A stretch of DNA of 64,000 nucleotides, taken from the NCBI GenBank assembly GCA_016808115.1, contig JAEQBH010005086.1, positions 124,001-188,000 on the forward strand, written 5' to 3'. This document shows, piece by piece, positions 1 to 10,677 of this stretch. The DNA comes from Tetrastigma voinierianum. Taxonomy: Eukaryota > Streptophyta > Magnoliopsida > Vitales > Vitaceae. The translations under genes were made by a program, and so were the position numbers. The notes below the pieces were generated by a model. The model was given only the letters and a program-made list of their open reading frames with translations, was not told the origin of the DNA and did not search any database. The stretch's first letter is position 1. Every line of letters starts with the position of its first letter.

Positions 1-408
1 CCCACAAACAAACAAAATAATAATTCCCTACGCGAGGCTTAGGCGAAGGTGAGAGAGCCTATGAGGAGTCTGAATCGAGTTATCAAGTGTAGACATTCAA
101 GTAGGATCATGCATTTGCTTGAATGTCTATTTATTTTGGAACATCGCATCGCACTTAGGTGGAAAGTAGCCCACTTAGTATGATTCCACTATCGAGCATT
201 AGCTCACCCGTCGAGGGATATTATTTTACAGGGCAGTGAACGGCGAGGACTGGGCCCTAGAGATCGAGGATTAGAAGAAAGCTCAAGCCGTGGCTTGGCT
301 TATGTTGTATACATGTATCAAACTTCTAATTTTAGTATATGTATTGTAAGAGTAAAAAATATTTGAACTCTTGTAACTATTGGATATAGTTGGATTCATA
401 GTGGGTAT
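1..408 (+). mobile_element. Chromovirus 5' LTR, first visible part
   Basis: This is the 3' portion of the 5' LTR of a Tekay/Del-like Ty3/gypsy element; the LTR start lies outside the window. It aligns by eye with 13120-13530 of the 3' LTR: both share the antisense-free order 'gcattagctcac', 'gaggattagaagaaagc', 'cttatgttgtatacatgta' and 'ggattcatagtgggtat'. The match stops at 408 and resumes at about 4430, which shows that 409-4429 was inserted later. No coding sequence is present. Confidence 0.8.
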
Positions 409-1076
409 TGTCACGCCCCGAATCCCGGTCCGACCCGATTGGTGGATCCGAACCGAGTTCGGGGTGCGAGACTCAGGACTGGGACTCTTTAACTGATTTT
501 TTTTTTTTTTAAAACCCAACTGATACCTGTGGGTATGGCCCGCATCTTATAACAGAATCAAAATATTATATACATATATCTGAGTCCCATTTACAAATAC
601 AAAACTTTACTTTTACATTTACAAATCAGAGCACGGAACCTACATGTAGTGAACCTTCCCGTGTAAGGTTTGCCCACTGTATACTAAGTCTTCGATGTCT
701 TCTTCGTACCTACACGGATTAAAACCCGTATAAGCTTTATTTACTTATGGGAAACATGTGTCTTATGCATATATGCATTTAATGCATAAATAATAAATAT
801 TATAATATAAATTTTATGTATTTATATTATGAACTTATACGTACTTATTCTTATAACAGTTTATTTATCTGGACTTCGTGAGGAGTTAAGGCATCTTATT
901 TTATGCAAGACTCTCTACTTATAACGATTTATTCATTCGACTTCAGAGGGAGTTATAGAACTTATCCCTTATATTACGGAGTTTACCCCATCTCTGAGGT
1001 ACCCGCAGTATCGAAATTACTCGAACGTATACCGATATTGTAGAACTTATTCTTTATACTAAGTACTTAGTACTAC

Positions 1077-1500
1077 AAAACTTATACTGGTCTTACGGAA
1101 CTTACACTGGTCTTAAGCTGCACTGGACATGTATTTTATCTTATACATGTCTTACGTATATACTTATCTTACGGAACTTATATTGATCTTACGGAGCATA
1201 TACTTATCTTACGGAACTTATACTAGTCTTACAGAACTTGGACATGTATTTCAGATCTTATACATGTCTTACAGAGAATATACTTATCTTACAGAACTTA
1301 TACTGATCTTACGGAGCATATACTTATCTTACGGAACTTATACTGATCTTACGGAGCATATACTTATCTTACGGAACTTATACTGGTCTTACGTAACTCT
1401 GGAGGTCGTACTTGTATCTATATGTCTTACGTAGAATATATTTATCCGACTGAACTTATACCGATCTTACTGAGCATATACTTATCTTACTATCTTATCC
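1077..1500. repeat. Tandem array A, about 40-bp unit
   Basis: The unit alternates cttatcttacggaacttata with ctgatcttacggagcatata; several near-perfect copies lie between about 1180 and 1400, with more diverged ones on either side. The array lies inside the solo LTR. It keeps one frame open for 101 codons (1129-1434), but the product is a low-complexity repeat and I do not treat it as a gene. Confidence 0.85.
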
Positions 1501-1639
1501 TTATGCGAAGGTAACTGTGAGGTACAATAAGCTCCGAATCCAATCATAATCAGATCACATGCAGGTTAGGATCGCACGAGTGATACATATCGTATGGACA
1601 TTAGTCCAGAGCGTGCACAGATCGTAACGATACATATAC

Positions 1640-2400
1640 TTATTTTACTGATAATGAGTACCCTTAGGTACTACTCGACTTATACTTGTTTTATCGATAC
1701 ATGAGTACCCGTAGGTACTACAGAGTTTAATCAGATACAGGAGTACCCCTAGGTACTACAAAAACTTGATGAAATACGAGAGTACCCATAAAATTAGCTT
1801 AACTTAATCGAATACAGAGTACCCGTAGGTACTACGTAATCCTAATCGAATGTGAGTACCACCCAGTAGGTACTACGTAACTTAAGCAGAGGACAGGACT
1901 TAATCAGAGATGAACTATCCCAGATACGTAGAGTACCCGTAGGTACTACGTAACTTAATCGAATACAGGAGTACCCGTGAGGTACTACTTAACTTTAAGC
2001 AGAGATGTGACTTTAATCGTAGACGGAACTTATTCCGTGATATTATAAATCGTAGTACTACAGCGTAACTTAATCGAATACAGGAGTACCCGTAGGTACT
2101 ATAGAACTTGCTGCAGACAGGAGTAAATTCTTAGGTACTACATAACTTAAGCAGAGGCAGCATTTAACTTATTCGGGGATACATGAGTACCCGTGAGGTA
2201 CTGGGCGTAACTTAATCGATACGATGTAATTGATTCAGATATTAGAGCACCAGGGTACTACTTAACTTAATCGAATACAGGAGTACCCGTAGTACTGGCG
2301 TAATCCTAAGCAGAGACAGACTCATTAAATACAGAGTACCCGTAGGTACTACGTGAATCCTATCGATACAGGAGTACCAGAGGGTACTCACAGACGCATC
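1640..2400. repeat. Tandem array B with palindromic GTACC-GGTAC core
   Basis: More than a dozen units of variable length (about 35-60 bp) each contain agtacccgtaggtact, an inverted repeat AGTACC-CGTA-GGTACT, followed by a spacer like acgtaacttaatcgaataca. The palindrome is better kept than the spacer. It follows array A directly within the solo LTR. Confidence 0.85.
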
Positions 2401-2518
2401 GATATCGCTCGCATCTTTACTCTTATTCTTTATCTGTCTTATCATACGCCCTGTCTGACTACCTAGACAATTTATAAGAAATGAGTAGACGATATAATAA
2501 GCACCAAGGTACAATACG

Positions 2519-2690
2519 TATCAGAGTGCCAGAGCACCAAAGAGAGTGCCGGAGCACCATCAGACTTGCTCGCTTCACGCACAGAGTGCCGTAGCACCGT
2601 CAGAGTGCCTGAGCACCAATCAAACGTGGCTAACCACGCAGCAGGAGTGCCGAAGACTCAACAGAGTGCCGGAGCACCAAATGTGACGCC
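2519..2690. repeat. Tandem array C, about 18-20-bp unit
   Basis: Repeats of cagagtgccggagcaccaa with variants (gtgcctgagcacc, gtgccgtagcacc). The core GTGC-CGGA-GCAC is again a short inverted repeat. This is the third distinct array in the same solo LTR. Confidence 0.8.
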
Positions 2691-4429
2691 CACTCATTCA
2701 TTTCTGGCCCCTCTAGGTAGTCATAGGATCATATATATCTTCAGAACTTATAACCCATCTTAATCACATTCTGTGATCTTGACATATTGTTTTTCATGTT
2801 CATGTTCATGTTTCAGTTCGTTTCAGGTTTCATGCCTATTCCATATGGCATTTCGGATACTTGTACGATATGATGTCTATCCATACATCATTCATGATTT
2901 CTAAATTCTCTACGAATATATTTTTCTTGTGAATTGAATCAATCCAATCGGATCATCCAAACTCAAGTTATGGCATTTTCATGCCAACTAGTCGGTTTAC
3001 CGATTTTACCGAGGGACAGTTTGAAATATTTGTTTTCCAGTGCCTTGTCTCGATATTTGGCACTGTATCTTTGTATTCCTTTAAAGCTAAGGTGCTAAGG
3101 GTTCTATTCCCCAACTGAATCACCTAATTCGAGCACCGAACTCAAGTTACGTCCAAACAATTTATGACCACTCCATGTTCAAGTCGAATCAGAATTTTTC
3201 TTGCACATGTCCCTACTTTGAGTGAATTTTTGGGCCACTTAGGATCAGAATTTGGCGATGCCTTCTCTTTAAGTTTGGTTCTCCTTGAAGTCTATTTTAC
3301 GTAGCCACTTGAATCACTCAAATCGGATAAGAAATGAGCAAGTTATGGCCAAAATACGAAAAAACTCGGTCAAACCGAAAAACTGTAATGTGTTGTACTG
3401 GTAATAAGTCTAACTCAGACTTATTAAGTCACAAAATGACCGTAACCGAAATCAGACCGGTAATAAGCTCAAATTGTACCGGTACAATTCACCCGAAAAT
3501 GCCTAGAATGTGTGTTTTCTCACATTTTTCCATATCTTTGATACCCAAATCAATTCTACACTTCAAACACACATCAAAACCATTTCCAATTCACCTTGGA
3601 ATTTCTTCTCTCTTCAATTCATCTTTCATTTACATATCTTTCTTCAAAATTCTTTCATGAATTCCTCCAAAGATCATTCCAATATGGGTCTTAACCCAAA
3701 CACAAGCTAAACCCAAGGATTTGTTAGGGTTTATTCTAAACCCTAACTCAATTGCTTGTCATTTAACCATGAATCCAACCTCCAAGGAAGGATTCCCTAC
3801 TTTTCTTGTGGATTTATAGTTTTTACCAATCTTACTTTCAATATATCTTTGGTTAGGATGCAATCCTAACAAACCCTAGATTTGGAACTCATAATCTTTT
3901 CTAGAATTCCATACAAAATTCATAGGATGCATAATCAAGGTTAGCTCCATACAAAAATCCAAGTTCCATACCTTGGCTTTGCTTGATCTTGGCTTCTCTT
4001 CTCTTCTTCTCTTCCTTTCTTCTTCTTCTCTCCTTCTCCCATCCGGTTCTCCCCAAATGAGATCAATTTGGTCTTTTAAAATCCAGATTTTGTTAAGGCC
4101 TTGTTTGGCCATCAAAAACCCATTTTTGGGTTAGTTTCCTCTAATTGCATTCGCTCTACTTGGCCATTTGTATTTCAATTTCCTTATTCTATTTTGGCCT
4201 CATCTTCAGGAATTACAACCATTCCTATTATTTCTTCTTTGGCCCATAGTTTTTCTAATTTATGACTTTAAGCCCCTTTTTGAACCAATTACAAAAATCA
4301 CCCTTAAGTCTTGTAAATTTCCTGGTCTCTCGTTCCCTGCCGCATTTAACCTCGCGAAACAAATACAATTATGCTTACAAAATACTCCTAAACATGTCGA
4401 AACACTAGGATATATTTCTGGGTGTTACA

Positions 4430-4646
4430 GCACACAAGAGTATTGTTTATGGGCCTGGCGGTCGCTTTTACTCTTGTCGTGATTATATTGCAATCGCTTT
4501 GGGGCCGTGTATATGCGGTGTTTTGTATCGCAGAGCCCCGCATAAAGGAAATCCCCCGCTCGATTTTGTGAAAAATGTCGTGTGTCACCGACATTCACGA
4601 GCATTCCGCGGTCGACGGGTAGTCAACGGACCCCGGATCGGGCGCA
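4430..4646 (+). mobile_element. Chromovirus 5' LTR, terminal part
   Basis: The 5' LTR resumes here after the nested insertion: 'gagtattgtttatgggcc' and the following 200 bases match 13528-13721 of the 3' LTR. The end is set at ...gggcgca, which aligns with ...cggaaca at 13721 and lies six bases before the primer site. Confidence 0.75.
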
Positions 4647-4652
4647 TAGCCT

Positions 4653-4664
4653 TGGTATCGAGCT
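4653..4664 (+). other. Primer binding site, initiator-Met tRNA type
   Basis: tggtatcgagct lies just inside the 5' LTR end. It differs by one missing base from the plant Ty3/gypsy site TGGTATCAGAGC, which pairs with the 3' end of initiator methionine tRNA. The same position in the second chromovirus (35982) has tagtatcagagc, supporting the call. Confidence 0.75.
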
Positions 4665-5880
4665 TAGGTATACGAATACCTAGGAGCTCCTAAGCCAGTA
4701 GCCATTACCACTTGAGTGGTTTGATGTTCCTGGCTTAGGTAATGATTACCGGAAATCACTGAATAGAACACCGCATGCATGGTGTTTGATGTGTGATTGC
4801 GTATAACATGAGTTGTATGTTGTGAATAATGTTTATAATTACGGTTTTGATATGTTATGATGTTTGGGTGCTTAGGTGATTAACACTTATTGTGTTAAAA
4901 TAATCTTAGGAGTTTACAAAGGTGTAAATTAGAAATGAAATAAATTGTAATCAATTTATTTGGTTTATTGGATGACAAAATATAATTTGTAATAAAATTT
5001 TAAGGTGTTAAAACATTTTGAGAGTTTTGGCAAGGAGTAAAATCGAAAAGGAAACTAAATGAAATAAATTATGTTCAATTTATTTGGTTTGTAGGATAAA
5101 TGAGATTTTAATAAAAATTTTATAAGGTTGAACACTAGGGTTTAGTGTTGGATGAAGAGGTTTGGGGAGATTTTAGACAAAGTGTCCAAAGCAAAGAAAA
5201 AAATGAGGTGAAGAAAATAATTTTATAAGGTTTTATCATGTGTAAAACTAAAGAAAATTGATTAAAATAAATTTTTAAAATTTATTTGAGTATTCTAGAA
5301 AATGAAAAAAAAAATATAGATATTTTTTTGTATCTTCCAAGAGTCGAAGAAATGAAAAAAAAGTGAAGAAAATGGTTTTCGAATATTTTACAAAGCAAAC
5401 CCAAGAAAAGTGCGAAGAAAATAATTTTATAAGTTTGATTTTTGGTGTATTGAGAATGAAAAAATCAAATAAATAAACTTTACTAAGTTTATTTGATGTA
5501 TTGGAGAATACTGGAAAAAAAACATGGATATGTTTCTTGAGTGTTTCTAATAACTGAAAAAATGAAAAAATTTAAAATATTTAATTAAATAAAATAAAAT
5601 TAGACAAAATTTTTGAAAAATAAAATTTTCAAAAATGAAATTTTGTTTGATAAAATGTTTTAAATGTATATTCGACTGCCTTGCACACCAAATGCAAGGA
5701 CAATGTGTATACACTGATTTATGTGTATGAATAGTGTATCGGGGCTAGGTTATGCCTGTAGGATACTCGTGATCGGTGATTGAACTCATTATTTAAACCG
5801 CAGATTACTAGCGGAGGACGAAGACGTGAGAGGCCCAAGAGGTAATCGGGTCGACACCACCGCTTGATCGCTGTTTTTAA
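4665..5880 (+). other. Leader of the chromovirus, no gene seen
   Basis: This is AT-rich DNA after the primer site with no coding match on either strand. Short A-rich runs and several copies of aataaatt..atttatttggttt recur between 4930 and 5500. It probably represents the untranslated leader and the decayed gag start. Confidence 0.5.
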
Positions 5881-5889
5881 TGGCGCTCG

Positions 5890-6480
5890 TAGTATTTCAG
5901 AATGCAAGCAGCCATAAAGACAGCCGGTATAAAGAGTAGTCAGTGGGAGGTCCTAAGAACTTCCAAGGTTTAGGCGCATCATCCTCCGACATTCACAAGG
6001 GAGGAGATCCGATGGTGGCATAAATTGGTTTACGCGATGTAAGATGTTAGAGGCTGTGTGGAGATTACCTCGACGCGACTGATTGGGACTAGCTACGCCC
6101 AAATGCAGAGGGTGAGGCCCAGTATGGTGGAAGGGCAAAGACCTCAAAGACCTGTGAGGTTATGACAGGGCGCAGTTTCGTGAGTCGCTCATGGATAAGT
6201 ACTTCTCGTAGACTCCGCGAGGCATGCGAAGGCTCAGAGTTCCTAGGAGCCGGGCTAGGCGAGGATCGTGATGGATTATGTGACTAGTTCACGTAGCTAG
6301 TCCGGATTTGTTGATGATTACGTGGGCCACTAACTCGCCAAGGCAGGGAAATTCAGAATGGGCTGAAGTTGTCCATTCGGGTCGATCGTAGGATTTCACT
6401 ACTGGATAATGGCTTCCATGGTTGGGACAACCGACCATAGAGAGAAATGGCAGAGGTCGAGACCTTGAAGGTGCCTTTGC
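5890..6480 (+). pseudogene. Chromovirus gag remnant
   Basis: Scattered frames give recognisable capsid pieces: FRRHHPPTFT around 5975, then DKYF near 6192 and VMDYVT near 6269. These are landmarks of the Retrotrans_gag domain of chromoviruses, whose protein packages the element RNA. Many stops and small indels break the reading frame, so no protein can be made. The downstream zinc-knuckle and protease start are not clearly visible. Identification rests on the order of the short matches and on the position between primer site and protease/RT. Confidence 0.6.
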
Positions 6481-6539
6481 ACGTGAGTTCTCCCCTAGGG
6501 ATTAGGGCGTGAATAGGGATGATATGTCGAGGTTGCGAG

Positions 6540-7690
6540 CTGGAGATCTCAGACTCTACTCAAAGTGGACCTAAGGATCATGGACATGTCAGAGTTCGAT
6601 GTCATCCTCGTGGATGATCAATGACGCCATGTGGTCGTTATCGACAGGAGCGAGGAGGGTTACCGCCTGTTACGCGTGATGGTACTCATGTGGTATTTCG
6701 TGAGTCAAGCATGACATTTTACCCCGCATGCGATATGAGTCCGTGTGTCAGACAATAAGGGTTGGCTAGCGAGCCTTACCCTAGAGGACTATGGTAGACT
6801 AGACTTAGATCTACCCGCAGGCGCGAGTATGTGGATGTTTTTCCATATGAGCTACCCGGACGCCTCCACAGAGGGTCAGAGACTTCAAAAGATCGAAGTT
6901 ACACCTGGTACTTCACCCATCTCTATGACTCCGCATAGATGGCACCACTTGAGCATGTGAACCCCGCAACCACCCATGCTGGTCACTGATTATGGGTCTA
7001 TAAAGACCGAGCACTTCACCACGGGCACCCGCTCGCTTTTGCAAAGAAAGAAGGACAAGACCCTTCGACCGCATCGACTACGTACGCTTGAACAGGTTAC
7101 GATCAAGAATCGGTACCCATTACCGAGGATTGACAATTTGTTTGATTAGTTGAGAGGAGCGCAGTCTACTCCAAGATGTGACCTTCGTGATCAAGTTACC
7201 ATCACCGAGAGTTGTGGAGATGATATCCTATGACAAATAAGTAGACGCTGCTACGCACTTTGAGTTTACTAAAGGATGCCTGATCGACGAATGCGCCAGC
7301 GAAGATCTGCGGATCTCATGGCTGATATTCTAACCCTATTTAGACGCCTTTGTCGTAGCCTTCGTGGGATGACATTTTCATCTACTCTAGCCGAGTGGAG
7401 CATGAGTATCACTGATGATCGCTTTACAGCTTGTCGAGAGACCATCACCAGACGCCAAGTTCGCAAGTGCGAGTTCGGGCCATCGAGGTGAGATTTCCGG
7501 GACACGGGTGTCGCATTAGGAGGCCACTCGACCTGTGAGAAGGCCGAGGCGTTGATGAGTTAGGAGAGGTCAAGTCGGCCGAGATACGTAGTTTCTTAGG
7601 ATCGGGTCAAGGCTGCTGTGAGATCTACTGGGAGGATTTCTCCACAGCGCCACTCTGGCGACTAGGCTGACTCCTAAGAGTCAAGTTTGA
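6540..7690 (+). pseudogene. Chromovirus protease end and reverse transcriptase remnant
   Basis: In order: the protease C-terminal part (MDMSEFDVIL near 6580), the spacer GWLASLTLEDYGRLDLDLP (6762-6818), the RT entry motif VTPGTSPISM (about 6897), KNRYPLPRIDNLFD followed by a stop near 7145, the catalytic box DDIFIYSS at about 7368 in another frame, and the thumb EIRSFLG near 7580. RT copies element RNA into DNA. The catalytic aspartate pair is readable but sits in a different frame from its neighbours, and at least four frame changes and stops occur, so the enzyme is dead. An aspartic-protease DTG/DSG site was not found. Confidence 0.75.
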
Positions 7691-7779
7691 GTAGGATGAT
7701 CAATGCGTAGGAGGCATTCCAGAGTCAAGAGGAGACTTACTTCGCCCCATCTCGATAGTCCCGCATAGGACAGGGTACA

Positions 7780-8115
7780 CAAAGTAGGCCAGGATGCCTC
7801 GAGGGCCTGATCGGGATGTGTTTGATGCACCGGGAGGGTAGTAGCTATGGTTCTACTCACTAAGAATCACGAGCGCACTAACTCACACACGATACGGTGT
7901 TTGGGCGGCCGTAGTCTTCGATTGAAGATTTGGCGCCACTACTTATATGGCGCAGGAGTTTGAGGTGTACTCGCACCATAAAAGTCCTAAGAGATTACAA
8001 TGGGACTCTCAACATGAGGCAACGCAAATGGATGGAGTGCCTAGAGATTATGACTTCACTCAGATTACCATCCTGGGCAAGTGCAAATGTGATGGCGGAT
8101 GCACTCGCCTAAGTC
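7780..8115 (+). pseudogene. Chromovirus RNase H remnant
   Basis: Fragments in two frames match the RNase H domain that follows RT in Ty3/gypsy polyproteins: GVCLMH-like sequence near 7818, EFEVYSHHKSPK near 7957, LNMRQRKWME near 8008 and NVMADALA just before 8112. The domain removes the RNA strand after first-strand synthesis. Frame changes occur between every pair of landmarks. Confidence 0.7.
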
Positions 8116-8349
8116 ACGAGGAGCGCTACTAGTATACTTCTGGGAGGCGACGCCGAGACCGTGAGACAAGCCACAAAGACAACGAAAGCAGAATTGTGGT
8201 ACCTTGGGAGTTTAGTGGCTATACCGTCTCTCTTGAGCAGAGTGATTGAGTCCCAGGGGCAGGACGCAGAGATAGTGTCCATCAGAACCGCGCACAAATG
8301 TGCACGGTGACGAGGGCTAGACCGCTCACGCAGATGGCGCTTTCTGTGA

Positions 8350-9070
8350 TAGAGGATCTGCAAGGGTTCCTACCGACCGATTTGAGAGGAGATTCTAAGG
8401 AGTTTCACCGCTTCTCGATTTGTCAGTAGATCTAGGTGGCACGAAGATGTACCGGCATCTTCGCCACAAGATTATTGTAGCCAGATTTAAGAGACACGTA
8501 GGGACTTTGTTTCACGATGTCTCACATGTCGCCAGTGTTAAGGTCGAAAGCACCGTAAGCCGCCAGGCTACTTTAATGCACGAGGTGGCCGAGTGAAGGG
8601 AGCATCGCCGACGATGGACTTTGTGACCCACTTGCCATGGACACAGCAGAAGCATGACGCAGTATGGGTGATAGTGGACCCGCCACGGTCGGGCATTTTC
8701 TAGCCGTATGATGACCTTCGCCTTTGAAGAGATTCTACCTAAGCATAATATCTCGAGAGATAGTCTGACTACATGGAGTACCAAGATCCAGGCCTGATAG
8801 GACCCGAGGTTTACGCACACTTTTGGAAGAGCTCAAAAGGCTATGGGCACAATGCTGACAATGAGCAATATCACTCCACCCTTCGCATGCATGGTCAATC
8901 TGAGATAATCATACAGTATTAGAGGACATGTTACGAGCATGCGCTCCCGGGATCACAAGGGCAAATTGGATGAAAAAGACTGGCTTCATGAATTCGCCTA
9001 CAACAACAAGCATCGCGAGCATACGTGATGGCACCAGGAGGAGGCAGACTGTATGGAGACCATGTAGGTC
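8350..9070 (+). pseudogene. Chromovirus integrase remnant
   Basis: Recognisable pieces are the HHCC zinc-finger region (GGTKMYRHLRHK near 8436, then CLTC-like sequence near 8517), MDFVTHLPW near 8612, RMTFA near 8710, the second catalytic region DPRFTHTFWKS near 8799, GQSE near 8893 (third catalytic region) and FAYNNKHREHT near 8990. Integrase inserts the element DNA into chromosomes. Stops and frameshifts throughout make it non-functional. Confidence 0.7.
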
Positions 9071-9199
9071 ACCATTATGTCGACCGAGGTGGAGAGAGTT
9101 CATCAATCGTCCGATTGACAGAGACACCCTCCGAGAGCGTAAGCTTGATACGACAAATACCTTCACCGCCGCAGCCTGGGCAAGAGCTATGCGGATGTG

Positions 9200-9606
9200 C
9201 GACGGCCGACCCAGAGTTCGAGAGGTCAGACCACGCCTTTCTCAAGGTGATGCCTAAGAGAGGATTTGTCGTTCTAAGTATGGAAGCTATCGCCGAGGTT
9301 CATCGACCTTCGCATACCGGTATAGCACCGTCATGTCGCATCGTTAGCTTTATCGCCCACATCGTGTCCACGAGGTTTCACGCTCCATGTCTGAAATATA
9401 CCCGCATCCAAATTTCATGGTTGATCGGGGCATCGAGGCCGACACTACGGGACTCTTCGAGGAGGGACCAAGGTGCATCGCTGGATAGTCGCGATCGTGC
9501 TTCACACGCAAAGCACCGTGAGGCTAATGAAGTGAAGGTACTATGGAGTGGAGGAGTCCACGTGATGAGACATCATACGCCACCTATCCCTTCTTATTTA
9601 GGATGA
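9200..9606 (+). pseudogene. Integrase tail with chromodomain remnant
   Basis: The last residues of an open frame ending at 9606 read VKVLWSGG, then a stretch ending PSYLG. This matches the chromodomain end of chromovirus integrases, a module that targets insertion to heterochromatin by reading histone marks. The second chromovirus ends pol the same way (LVKVL near 38495). A 193-codon frame is open from 9025, but only its end fits the family and the upstream part is probably read out of frame, so I call it a remnant. Confidence 0.6.
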
Positions 9607-9709
9607 AGGCAATGGTTTAGTCGCTAAGATTTAAAATGACTGCACGCATGGTAAGTTCACGCTGTATGCATGATTGATTGTAATTGCCCTGAATTTTCGG
9701 GACGAAATT

Positions 9710-9726
9710 CCTTTTAAGGAGTGGAA
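9710..9726 (+). other. Polypurine tract
   Basis: ccttttaaggagtggaa sits immediately before the TGTAAGACCC start of the 3' LTR and after gggacgaaattcc, a context typical of plant chromoviruses. It is the priming site for plus-strand synthesis. Confidence 0.8.
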
Positions 9727-10677
9727 TGTAAGACCCGAAATTCCACTGAAATGGCAAAATCGTACTTCGATTACGTAAATCGTACTTGGACACGAAATTG
9801 GAAATTTCGGTTAAAACCGTAATTTATTCTCTGATTTTATTACCTAAACGGATTCCACCGTTGGAATCGTCTTCGAGAAATCTAAATTTAGCACGTAAAT
9901 TTCGTTAAATTCGAGATAGTCTAGCTAATGCTGAGGCATCGCCGGTGTGTTATATAAAACTATTTGACGTGAATCAAATATAACACATACTCATGTGCTA
10001 TAAGTGGTATTATAGATAATGATGAAATGACGCCGAGGTAGAGCCGAATGTCAAACTGAAAAGAGGAACAAAATCGGTGATAGTAGAATTGTTTTAGCTC
10101 ACTAAATGACAAAACTCATGCATAAAGGCTCATCTCCTACATTTTAAAGTCCAAAAAAACGCGAAATTGGCTGAAAAACAGGAAATGAAGCAAAAAGGAG
10201 AACCAATAGCTTCAATGGTTCAATGGCGTTTTTTTATGAGAGAGAGAGAGTCTTCCTTCTCTTTAAAAATACGGGCGATCCGACCGTCGGCGCTCTTCGG
10301 GACAAGAAGCAGAACTGCTCTACTCAGAGAGGGCTTCTCGTGGGTACCGGATTTGTGAGTTTTTGACAAAATCTGAGAGGTAGGGGTTTCTCCCTACTTG
10401 GGTTTTATACTTTATTTAAGTGTTTTTCAATATTTCGGTTGGTTTGAGGCCGTGTAATGCTTGATCTGGCCCCAAAACATGTGGATCAATTGCGTAATTT
10501 TTTGGAAATTCTTGGTCGGGCTCATGGTTAATGGGACTGATTTTGGGTGTTTAGATGATGATTTATGTATTAAATCATGCTTTAATGTGAAAGAGGCCGG
10601 GAATGGCCGGGAATTGCGGGTTCACTAAGTAAACCGATGAATTGTGATTTTTAGAGAACAAGAATCGAGTATTTACT
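9727..10677 (+). mobile_element. Chromovirus 3' LTR, first part
   Basis: The LTR starts tgtaagacccgaaattcc right after the polypurine tract. It runs to 10677, where a reverse-oriented copy of the same family begins, and continues at 12683. The two parts add up to 1990 bp. Confidence 0.8.

Larger units (their letters stand above)
409..4429 (-). mobile_element. Solo LTR inserted in 5' LTR, reverse orientation
   Basis: A 4.0-kb block interrupts an LTR that is continuous in its 3' partner. On the + strand it begins tgtcacgccccgaat and ends ctgggtgttaca, so read on the minus strand it starts TGTAACACCC and ends GGGGCGTGACA, the usual ends of plant chromovirus LTRs. It shares ordered landmarks with the solo LTR at 30001-33683: 'ttcatgttcatgtttcag', 'agctaaggtgctaagggtt', 'caagttatggccaaaatac' and the terminal sequence. 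It has no coding capacity. A clean target duplication is not visible (ggtat before, gcaca after), so it may have decayed. It carries three tandem arrays in its + strand left half. Confidence 0.8.

Noticed and set aside
1129..1434. 101-codon open frame with Tyr/Leu-rich repeats
   Set aside because: It is the translation of tandem array A (40-bp unit) inside an LTR; low complexity and not a multiple-of-three unit.
2519..2690. Short repeats resembling a CRISPR or iteron array
   Set aside because: Repeats of 18-20 bp are contiguous and degenerate, inside a retrotransposon LTR.
404..4434. 5-bp target duplication of the solo LTR at 409-4429
   Set aside because: ggtat and gcaca do not match; no duplication can be claimed without other copies.
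6745..6960. Separate small gene
   Set aside because: The frame is the protease-RT spacer and RT entry of the chromovirus polyprotein, not an independent gene.
9025..9606. 193-codon open frame, the longest forward frame in its region
   Set aside because: Only its C-terminal part matches a chromodomain; the rest overlaps integrase pieces that read in other frames. It is treated as part of the chromovirus remnant.
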